In this document: positions 1 to 5,049 of the stretch, piece by piece | How positions within the stretch are numbered: the stretch's first letter is position 1 | Layout: each line of letters begins with the position of its first letter | Origin: an uncultured Methylophilaceae bacterium | Lineage (GTDB): Bacteria; Pseudomonadota; Gammaproteobacteria; Burkholderiales; Methylophilaceae | NCBI GenBank assembly: GCA_938084195.1 | Contig: CALKDJ010000169.1 | Coordinates: 1-5,049, forward strand | Length of the DNA: 5,049 nt | Direction of reading: 5' to 3' | The notes under the pieces: model-generated | What the model was told of the DNA's origin: nothing | Seen by the model: the letters and a program-made list of their open reading frames with translations, nothing else | Database searches by the model: none | Translations under genes and position numbers: made by a program

Positions 1-560
1 TCATTAATAAAAAAATGAATAGATATATACAAAATCTATTAAAAATCAACGAGTATCAAGCTGACAAAATAAGACAAGATTATTGGATGTCTTATGGCTC
101 AACCCTAAAAGGATTAATAAGGAATTATGATGTTAATCCAAATAATTTTCTAAACAAAACGCATGATATCAAAAACTATAGCGACTTAATTTTTCCAGCA
201 TATAATTTGGTGAGAATTTTATCCAATCTTGATGGTAGAAAAATTCTTTTTACTAACGCACCTAAAGTATATGCTCTTAACATAATCAATCACTGCAATA
301 TTGGTAGATTTTTTCAAGATTTTCATTTTATTGAAAATTCAAATTTTAATGGTAAGCCTAGCAAAGAAAGTATGAAGAAATTCTTATCTAAATATAGAAT
401 TGAACAAGCATATTTTGTAGATGATGAAAAAGATAATCTTAAGGTAGCGAAGTATTGCGGCATTAAAACTATATGGATAAATAAGAGCAAAAAAAAACCA
501 ATCTACATTGATAAAAAAATATCTTCCCTCAAGGAGTTACAAAAATTAAGATCACTATAA
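1..560 (+). CDS. Pyrimidine 5'-nucleotidase, HAD superfamily (SDT1-like), 5' end outside the window
   Basis: This is probably a cytosolic HAD-type phosphatase that dephosphorylates pyrimidine nucleoside monophosphates. The frame is open to the left edge: codons before the ATG at 15 read I-N-K-K, and family members carry a similar His-Ile-Asn stretch just after the first catalytic motif. That ATG is therefore internal, and the DxD nucleophile motif lies outside the window. Counting from that Met, the cap region has the family-typical YGSTLKGL (27-34). HAD motif II is FTNAP with Thr80 (79-83), motif III is Lys114 in GKP, and motif IV is the metal-binding pair Asp136-Asp137 in YFVDDEKDN. The C-terminal part is lysine-rich and includes a run of nine A at 489-497 with the frame intact. 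The last 6 nt overlap the end of the convergent cca gene. Family assignment is good; the true substrate is inferred from the family. Confidence 0.85.
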   Translation, partial: INKKMNRYIQNLLKINEYQADKIRQDYWMSYGSTLKGLIRNYDVNPNNFLNKTHDIKNYSDLIFPAYNLVRILSNLDGRKILFTNAPKVYALNIINHCNIGRFFQDFHFIENSNFNGKPSKESMKKFLSKYRIEQAYFVDDEKDNLKVAKYCGIKTIWINKSKKKPIYIDKKISSLKELQKLRSL

Positions 561-1679
561 TTTCTTAATTAATAATAGCCTTTCCTGATAAATGGCTTTT
601 TTGATCTGCTCACCTGATAATGACTTATCAATTTCATTTTGGTTATTTCTAATTAACTTTTGAAAGTTCTTAATTAATTTTCTTGAAAGCTCTATAAGTA
701 AGGAATGATTTTTGTTATCTTTTTTAATTAACTCTAAAAGCTCAAAAGATTCATTCAATATTTCTGGTCGTCGAAAGAAATCAAAACTATAAAGTAAATC
801 TAACTGCTTGCTATTTTCTAAACTCGAAAATTGGACAAGCTCACTAATATTTTTTTCTATTAACTTAATGAGTCCTTTTTCGAATGATGGTAAAGATATT
901 TTATTGATATTTTCATAAATTCTATTATCAATATTGTTGTCAATAGAATTAGCAGCTAATAAGAACAGGAGTAGTCTTTTATTTGGGGCGGACTTACTTA
1001 AGTGATGGGACGCATCTAAAACATTCTTAATTTTGTCCTTATTGTTTTTAAATTCTATTTTTGGGAAAATATAATCTATTGCACCACAATCATTAAGAAC
1101 CTCCAACATGCTAAATGCATGCTCTTGCTCGAAGCCCTTTTTTAACTCCATCATCATACGCTCAGCTGATAAATTATTAATTTCTCCACTACGAACAATC
1201 CCACTCATCAAGTCATAAGTTTTTTCGTGAATTGTGAAAGAGATAAGTTTTGCCTTAAATCTCGCAACACGAAGAACTCTCAGAGGATCTTCTTCAAATG
1301 CAGGACTTACATGTCTAATAACATTATTCTTTAAATCATCAATGCCATTGAATGGATCTATGTAATTATTATTCTCATCAAGTGCAATTGCATTTATTGT
1401 AATATCTCTTCGCTCTAAATCTTGCTCGAGTGTAACCTCTGGAGATGCATAAAATGTAAAACCTTTATGTCCAATACCAACCTTTTTCTCTGTTCTTGCC
1501 AATGCATATTCTTCTTTAGTTTTTGGATGAAGGAATACAGGAAAATCTTTACCAATTGGCTTAAATCCTGAATCAATCATTTCTTGAGGTGAGCTTCCCA
1601 CCACTAAATAATCTTTATCAACAACCGGAATATTTAATAGTTGATCCCTAACTGCTCCTCCTACCAAATATATCCTCAT
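555..1679 (-). CDS. cca: CCA tRNA nucleotidyltransferase, class II, with degenerate C-terminal (HD) region
   Basis: Adds or repairs the 3'-terminal CCA of tRNAs in the cytosol, using CTP and ATP without a nucleic acid template. The N-terminal half follows E. coli Cca closely, with GGAVRD at 7-12, catalytic carboxylates Asp21 and Asp23, RRDITINA at 90-97, DPFNG at 108-112, and the nucleotide-templating EDPLR at 130-134 followed by VLRVARF. CGAIDYIFP (198-206) marks the point where the E. coli-type HD domain should begin. The rest is lysine- and asparagine-rich and contains no HD pair: LLLFLLAANS (236-245) stands where E. coli has its CHDLGKG segment. The protein is 374 residues against about 412 in E. 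coli. The ATG start is supported by AAAGGG six bases upstream, inside the end of the SDR gene, which stops 2 nt before it. Nucleotidyltransferase activity is expected; the 2',3'-cyclic phosphodiesterase and phosphatase activities of the HD domain probably are not. Confidence 0.95.
   Translation of the reverse strand: MRIYLVGGAVRDQLLNIPVVDKDYLVVGSSPQEMIDSGFKPIGKDFPVFLHPKTKEEYALARTEKKVGIGHKGFTFYASPEVTLEQDLERRDITINAIALDENNNYIDPFNGIDDLKNNVIRHVSPAFEEDPLRVLRVARFKAKLISFTIHEKTYDLMSGIVRSGEINNLSAERMMMELKKGFEQEHAFSMLEVLNDCGAIDYIFPKIEFKNNKDKIKNVLDASHHLSKSAPNKRLLLFLLAANSIDNNIDNRIYENINKISLPSFEKGLIKLIEKNISELVQFSSLENSKQLDLLYSFDFFRRPEILNESFELLELIKKDNKNHSLLIELSRKLIKNFQKLIRNNQNEIDKSLSGEQIKKAIYQERLLLIKKL
577..602 (+). 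terminator. Possible intrinsic terminator of the HAD gene
   Basis: Seventeen bases after the HAD stop codon, AGCC (577-580) can pair with GGCT (594-597). Two more A-T pairs form inside a 1x1 mismatch, and six T follow at 597-602. The stem is short and only partly GC, so it would be a weak terminator. It lies inside the coding 3' end of cca. No comparable hairpin with a T-run was found for the opposite strand. Confidence 0.35.
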
Positions 1680-1681
1680 AA

Positions 1682-2572
1682 TTAGCCCTTTGAACTTTTA
1701 GTTGTCAAGTATGCGTCAAGTGTTTTTAATCTTTGCTTAAATTGATAAGCATCATTTGTTTTTGTTATATTATCAATTGACATTGACTTTAAATTATCTC
1801 GAGTAATAATTTTTAATGGTAAGCATTCGATAATACTTACCATAATATAAGATATTTTATTGCTTAGAGGTAAAATCCATACCCTCCTTTTCTGAAATAA
1901 AGCTATAAGTTTAATTATTTCAAAGAAAGAATATATCTTTGGACCACCAAGATCATAACTTTTATTAAACGTTTTTTTGTCATAAAAACTTTTAATTATT
2001 ATTTCGACTACATCATTCACGTAAATAGGTTGAAACTTTGCAAAAGGGGATATTAATAAAATAACCGGAAGATATTTAACCATTGTATAAAACAGATTTA
2101 TAAATTTATCCTTAGGACCAAATATAATTGATGGCTTAAAGATTGTCCATGTACATTTTATACATTCCTGCCTTATAAAATGTTCACCTTTTGCTTTAGA
2201 TTGCAAATAATTGCTTGGGGCATTTTTTAAGGAACCCAATGCGCCCACATGTATAAATCGCTTAACCCCGGCTCCTGAAGCAGCATTTGCAATATTTTTT
2301 AATCTTTTTGCATGTATGTCATCAAAGTTTTCACTTTTACTTTCATGCAATATGCCAACCAGATCAATAACAATGTCAGATCCAACTAATACCTTTTTAA
2401 GATTAGTTTTTTTTGTTATTTCAATGATTTCAATCCTAGGAACAACTTTTAAATGATTCGCGTTCAATTTGTTCCTGGTAAAAAGTCTTATTTGAATTTC
2501 TTTCTTTTTGAGACTCTTAATTAATTCTGAGCCTAAAAAGCCGCTTCCACCAAATACTGAAATTACTTTCAC
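1682..2572 (-). CDS. NDUFA9-like NAD(P)-binding SDR (atypical extended short-chain dehydrogenase)
   Basis: An NAD(P)-binding Rossmann protein of the epimerase/dehydratase type, resembling the group annotated in bacteria as 'complex I NDUFA9 subunit family'. The mitochondrial relative is an accessory subunit of NADH:ubiquinone oxidoreductase; the bacterial role is not settled. The nucleotide loop GGSGFLG is at 8-14, with IDLVGIL at 69-75 closing the Rossmann core. HVGALGS (108-114) and Y122-L-Q-S-K126 match the SDR active-site pattern. FKPSIIFGP (145-153), QPIYVNDV (181-188) and YDLGGP (206-211) are typical of the group. A hydrophobic stretch near 162-176 could touch the membrane. The start is GTG with no visible Shine-Dalgarno; upstream only ATT and then an in-frame TAA precede it, and the glycine loop begins at residue 8, so the start is well constrained. 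It lies 3 nt after the membrane ORF and 2 nt before cca. No complex I genes are in the window. Confidence 0.85.
   Translation of the reverse strand: MKVISVFGGSGFLGSELIKSLKKKEIQIRLFTRNKLNANHLKVVPRIEIIEITKKTNLKKVLVGSDIVIDLVGILHESKSENFDDIHAKRLKNIANAASGAGVKRFIHVGALGSLKNAPSNYLQSKAKGEHFIRQECIKCTWTIFKPSIIFGPKDKFINLFYTMVKYLPVILLISPFAKFQPIYVNDVVEIIIKSFYDKKTFNKSYDLGGPKIYSFFEIIKLIALFQKRRVWILPLSNKISYIMVSIIECLPLKIITRDNLKSMSIDNITKTNDAYQFKQRLKTLDAYLTTKSSKG
1686..1691 (-). promoter_or_regulatory. Ribosome binding site of cca
   Basis: AAAGGG on the minus strand lies six bases before the cca ATG. It overlaps the last codons and stop of the preceding SDR gene, so ribosomes finishing that gene end on the cca initiation site. 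This is one of only two clear Shine-Dalgarno sequences in the operon. Confidence 0.65.
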
Positions 2573-2575
2573 AAT

Positions 2576-2761
2576 TTAAATATGCACAAATTTTAAAAAA
2601 AGAAAAATTAAGACAATAACTATTAATAAGCTTAATGAATAATTAATGACTTTCTTTATTGCCTCGAGGTATTTTTGTTTTCTTGTAGTAATGAACAATA
2701 TGGTAAGAAACGATAATACTAGCACTGCAAAAACTAAAACGATTAAAGTCAGTCTTGTCAT
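2576..2761 (-). CDS. Small two-helix membrane protein of unknown function
   Basis: I do not recognise this 61-residue protein. It consists almost entirely of two hydrophobic helices, at about 4-25 and 39-58. They are joined by a basic loop containing Arg27, Lys28, Lys30, Lys36 and Lys37. By the positive-inside rule the loop should face the cytoplasm and both short termini the periplasm. There is no signal-peptide cleavage pattern and no cysteine. Its ATG overlaps the lpxC stop as ATGA, and only a weak purine stretch precedes it, so it is probably translated by ribosomes finishing lpxC. Its TAA is followed 3 nt later, in the same frame, by the GTG of the SDR gene. Tight packing on both sides and the clear membrane design favour a real gene. 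A link to lipid A synthesis, the divisome or the NDUFA9-like protein is only suggested by position. Confidence 0.7.
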   Translation of the reverse strand: MTRLTLIVLVFAVLVLSFLTILFITTRKQKYLEAIKKVINYSLSLLIVIVLIFLFLKFVHI

Positions 2762-3705
2762 TGTAGGTTCTTTTGAGTAGATCTATTAAGCTCTTCATTA
2801 ATTTTTAAAAAGCTTGATAAATTATGACGATCAATATCATCAATGCTTAAAGATGTCACCTTCCATTTATCTCTATTCTTTATTAACTCTCTTAATAATC
2901 TATTATTTAAATCATGCCCCGACTTATGAGCTATAAATTTTCCAATAATTGGATACCCTAAGATATAGAGATCGCCAATAGCATCCAGAATTTTATGTCT
3001 TACAAATTCATCTTTGTATCTTAGTCCATCCTCATTTAAAATTTTATATTCATCTAGTACGATAGCATTTTCAAGAGAACCACCTCTCGCCAAGCCGTTT
3101 GATCTAAGATATTCCACCTCTTGCATAAATCCAAATGTTCTAGCTCTACTTATTTCATCAATATAAGAATCCTTAAAAAAATCAATGGAAACTTGACTAT
3201 CATTTGATTTAAAAGCAGGGTGTGGAAAATCAATAGTAAAATCTACCAAAAATCCCTTATAAGGTTCAAATCTTGCAAATTTATCTCCATCTACTATTTC
3301 AATTACATCGTTTATAACTACAAATTCTTTCTCTTTTGTTTGCTCTATAATTACTGCTGATTTTATTAAATGAATAAATGAAATGGCACTACCATCCATT
3401 ATAGGAATCTCTGAACCATCTAGCTTTACTAAAATATTATCTACTCCTGTTGCAGATAGAGCAGACATCAGATGTTCAACAGTAGCTATTGAAAAATCTT
3501 TTGTGCCAAGAGTTGAGCAAAGCTTTGTCTCTGTTACAACTTGTGGATTTACAGTAATTTTAGGTTGACCTGTAATGTCATCTCTTTGAAAAACAACCCC
3601 GTGTCCCTCAGGTGCTGGGCAAAGTGTTATTTTAACCTTCTCACCAGTATGCAAACCAACTCCAACAGTACTTACCTCACTTTGAATTGTTCTTTGTAAA
3701 ATCAT
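2758..3705 (-). CDS. lpxC: UDP-3-O-acyl-N-acetylglucosamine deacetylase
   Basis: Zinc-dependent cytosolic enzyme that removes the acetyl group from UDP-3-O-acyl-GlcNAc, the committed step of lipid A synthesis. Alignment with E. coli LpxC is continuous with a one-residue offset. Zinc ligands are His78 (in VEHLMSA), His237 and Asp241 (in RHKILDAIGD); Glu77 and His264 (in KSGHDLNN) are the catalytic acid/base residues. GVGLHTG (15-21), PIMDGSA (101-107), SRARTFGFM (186-194) and LNEDGLR (223-229) are all present. Length is 315 residues against 305 in E. coli, the difference lying in the C-terminal tail. The tail ends polar (STQKNLQ) and lacks the hydrophobic LAxxxxxAVLA signal used for FtsH degradation in E. 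coli. The ATG overlaps the ftsZ stop (ATGA) and the TGA overlaps the next ATG, so its dosage is probably tied to ftsZ translation. Confidence 0.97.
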   Translation of the reverse strand: MILQRTIQSEVSTVGVGLHTGEKVKITLCPAPEGHGVVFQRDDITGQPKITVNPQVVTETKLCSTLGTKDFSIATVEHLMSALSATGVDNILVKLDGSEIPIMDGSAISFIHLIKSAVIIEQTKEKEFVVINDVIEIVDGDKFARFEPYKGFLVDFTIDFPHPAFKSNDSQVSIDFFKDSYIDEISRARTFGFMQEVEYLRSNGLARGGSLENAIVLDEYKILNEDGLRYKDEFVRHKILDAIGDLYILGYPIIGKFIAHKSGHDLNNRLLRELIKNRDKWKVTSLSIDDIDRHNLSSFLKINEELNRSTQKNLQ

Positions 3706-4856
3706 TTTTTTCTTAAAAATGCAGGTATGTCATATTCATCATCATTATCTGATGAGAATGTTTGGTTATTATTGGAATTATCAGCGAATACATTTAAGGA
3801 TTCATCATCCTCAGAATTATTTTCATCTTCAGTGGTACTTTTATCTTTATCATCATAAACAAAAGATTGCATAACATTTTCATTTTTTTCATCTATTTGA
3901 TAGCTGCCAGTTAATCCAGTAGCAACCATAGTAACTCTTATGGAATTTGACATAGATTCATCTATAACATTACCAACAATAATAGTGGCATTTTCAGATG
4001 CATATTGTTTAATTATGTCCATGATTTCAAAATATTCTTTCATTTTAAAATCTTTGCTTGTGGATATATTTACCAATATTCCTTTTGCATTATTAAGATT
4101 AACATCCTCTAATAAGGGACATGCAACCGCTGATTTTGCCGCAATTTCTGCTCTATCTGATCCCTCCGCAAAACCAGATCCTATCATTGCCATACCCATT
4201 TCACTCATAACAGTTCTAACATCAGCGAAATCTACATTAATCATACCTGGGTTATTTATAATCTCCGCTATGCCCAAAACTGCGCTATATAAAACTTCGT
4301 TAGCTGCGCCAAATGCATCAACAAAAGTTACCTCATCACCCAGAACTCCCATCAATTTTTCATTGGGAATCGTTATCAAAGAATCTACATAGTTAACTAA
4401 CTCATCAATGCCATCTTTTGCAACTTGAGTTCTTCTTCCTTCAAATTCAAACGGCTTAGTCACAACTGCAACTGTTAGTATTCCTAGCTCTTTAGCGATC
4501 TGAGCAATAACTGGCGTTGCTCCAGTTCCTGTACCTCCTCCCATGCCTGCGGTGATAAATAACATATCTGCACCATCAATAGCCTCTACTATCTTCTCTT
4601 TATCATCTATAGCTGCTTGTTTTCCAGTATCTGGTCTCGAACCGGCACCTAAGCCTTGTGTAAGCATTTCCCCAATTTGAACGATAGTACTTGCTTGACT
4701 CTTTTGTAAGGCCTGAAGATCAGTGTTGGCACATATAAAATCTACTCCCATTACATTTTTTTCTATCATGTAATCTATTGCATTACCCCCACAACCGCCA
4801 ACACCTATTACTTTTATGATAGCTTTTTGTTTTTTATTATCTACAATTTCAAACAT
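3702..4856 (-). CDS. ftsZ: Cell division protein FtsZ
   Basis: Tubulin-like GTPase that polymerises at midcell into the Z-ring, the scaffold for septum assembly. The nucleotide-binding start VIGVGGCGGNA (16-26) is followed by ANTDLQAL (43-50) and GLGAGSRPD (68-76). The tubulin signature GGGTGTG is at 106-112, FEFEGRR at 136-142, and the catalytic T7 loop NVDFADV at 207-213. The C-terminal domain ends near 317 (VATGL). A linker of about 55 residues follows; from 335 to 376 it holds 16 Asp/Glu against only two Lys and is rich in Asn and Ser. The conserved C-terminal peptide DIPAFLRKK (376-384) should bind FtsA and other partners. The total of 384 residues is normal. The ATG is backed by AGGA six bases upstream. 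It follows ftsA by 20 nt and overlaps lpxC by 4 nt. Confidence 0.98.
   Translation of the reverse strand: MFEIVDNKKQKAIIKVIGVGGCGGNAIDYMIEKNVMGVDFICANTDLQALQKSQASTIVQIGEMLTQGLGAGSRPDTGKQAAIDDKEKIVEAIDGADMLFITAGMGGGTGTGATPVIAQIAKELGILTVAVVTKPFEFEGRRTQVAKDGIDELVNYVDSLITIPNEKLMGVLGDEVTFVDAFGAANEVLYSAVLGIAEIINNPGMINVDFADVRTVMSEMGMAMIGSGFAEGSDRAEIAAKSAVACPLLEDVNLNNAKGILVNISTSKDFKMKEYFEIMDIIKQYASENATIIVGNVIDESMSNSIRVTMVATGLTGSYQIDEKNENVMQSFVYDDKDKSTTEDENNSEDDESLNVFADNSNNNQTFSSDNDDEYDIPAFLRKK
3705..3711 (-). other. A AAA AAA slippery heptamer at the ftsZ stop / lpxC start
   Basis: The last ftsZ codons are AGA AAA AAA TGA. The seven A form a canonical X XXY YYZ heptamer in the ftsZ frame. A -1 slip there makes the next codon the lpxC ATG, giving a continuous FtsZ-LpxC frame. 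The same A-run also fills most of the lpxC initiation region, where only a weak AAGA precedes the start. The heptamer and its phase are read directly from the sequence; any frameshifting is inference, and coupled reinitiation is the simpler explanation. Confidence 0.4.
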
Positions 4857-4860
4857 ATTA

Positions 4861-4866
4861 TTTCCT
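4861..4866 (-). promoter_or_regulatory. Ribosome binding site of ftsZ
   Basis: AGGAAA on the minus strand, with AGGA six bases from the ATG, lies in the 20-nt ftsA-ftsZ gap. It is the strongest Shine-Dalgarno match in the window. This suits the need for much more FtsZ than FtsA, and it fixes the ftsZ start at the Met before FEIVD. Confidence 0.75.
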
Positions 4867-4876
4867 ATTAATCATC

Positions 4877-5049
4877 TTAAAAATTACCATGAAACCAAGT
4901 CTTAATTTGATGTGATAATCTTGATATAATATTTCCATCAGTCCAGGTTTCTTTGTCATCTTCTATTTCATCTCTTCCCATTTTTAACAAACCAACCCCT
5001 GTAGCATACCTTGGATTCTCAACAACCTGAAGCAATCCATCAACATCTC
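4877..5049 (-). CDS. ftsA: Cell division protein FtsA, C-terminal fragment (rest outside the window)
   Basis: Actin-like protein that tethers FtsZ filaments to the cytoplasmic membrane and recruits later divisome proteins. Only the last 56 codons are visible, read in the minus frame beginning at 5047 and ending with TAA. NPRYATGVGLL (residues 11-21 of the fragment) is the highly conserved FtsA motif near the end of the actin fold. A short, acidic, variable linker (EIEDDKE) follows. The fragment closes with RLSHQIKTWFHGNF, an amphipathic helix with an aromatic residue near its end, matching the FtsA membrane-targeting sequence. The stop lies 20 nt before ftsZ, the usual dcw order. The ATP-binding part and the start codon are outside the window, so nothing can be said about completeness. 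Confidence 0.93.
   Translation of the reverse strand, partial: DVDGLLQVVENPRYATGVGLLKMGRDEIEDDKETWTDGNIISRLSHQIKTWFHGNF

Noticed and set aside
15..17. ATG as the true start of the HAD hydrolase
   Set aside because: The frame stays open to the window edge, the preceding codons fit the family, and starting here would remove the catalytic nucleophile motif; the gene is cut by the window edge.
489..497. Run of nine A in the HAD gene as a phase-variation tract
   Set aside because: It encodes Lys codons in frame in a lysine-rich tail of an AT-rich genome, and a housekeeping-type enzyme is an unlikely phase-variable target.
500..554. Possible terminator for the minus-strand operon after cca
   Set aside because: T-runs are present on the minus strand, but the nearby CTCC/GGGA pairing gives only two or three weak pairs, so no hairpin can be supported.
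2211..2456. 81-codon open frame on the plus strand opposite the SDR gene
   Set aside because: It lies wholly within a conserved coding gene on the other strand and has no family features.
3383..3568. 61-codon open frame on the plus strand opposite lpxC
   Set aside because: It is antisense to conserved lpxC sequence including the zinc-site region, with no independent support.
3940..4392. 150-codon open frame on the plus strand opposite ftsZ
   Set aside because: It is antisense to a strongly conserved gene, has a composition expected of a reverse-strand shadow, and shows no recognisable domain.
4925..4930. Perfect TATAAT on the plus strand within ftsA
   Set aside because: No convincing -35 box is found 16-18 bases upstream, it points antisense into ftsA, and such hexamers are common by chance at this GC content.

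Overview
This is a very AT-rich, almost completely coding bacterial segment. It reads as the 3' end of a division and cell wall (dcw) cluster that runs on into an unusual set of downstream genes. On the minus strand, right to left, the order is: the end of ftsA, ftsZ, lpxC, a 61-residue two-helix membrane protein, an NDUFA9-like NAD(P)-binding SDR, and cca. One gene lies on the plus strand at the left edge. It is a pyrimidine 5'-nucleotidase-type HAD hydrolase whose start is cut off by the window, and it converges on cca.

The sequence suggests a Gram-negative proteobacterium, because it has lpxC directly after ftsZ. A betaproteobacterium is most likely, perhaps a streamlined Methylophilales relative of the OM43 / Methylopumilus type. 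That placement is inferred from low GC, extreme compaction, the NDUFA9-like gene beside cca, and the SDT1-type nucleotidase. It is not proven by any marker here.

The six minus-strand genes look like one transcription unit. The ftsA-ftsZ gap is 20 nt. ftsZ/lpxC and lpxC/membrane ORF each overlap as ATGA. The membrane ORF and the SDR are 3 nt apart and in the same frame. The SDR and cca are 2 nt apart. Only ftsZ and cca have a clear Shine-Dalgarno sequence, so the others probably rely on translational coupling. The unit joins septum formation (FtsA, FtsZ), the committed step of lipid A synthesis (LpxC), a possible membrane or respiratory-chain accessory function, and tRNA 3'-end maturation.

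I found no wholly new system, but several details deserve checking. The Cca C-terminal region appears to have lost its HD phosphohydrolase site. An A AAA AAA heptamer sits exactly at the ftsZ stop, in the right phase to fuse FtsZ to LpxC. An unrecognised small membrane protein is coupled to lpxC. No RNA genes, insertion sequences, CRISPR arrays or large repeats were seen, and no gene-free stretch exceeds 20 nt.
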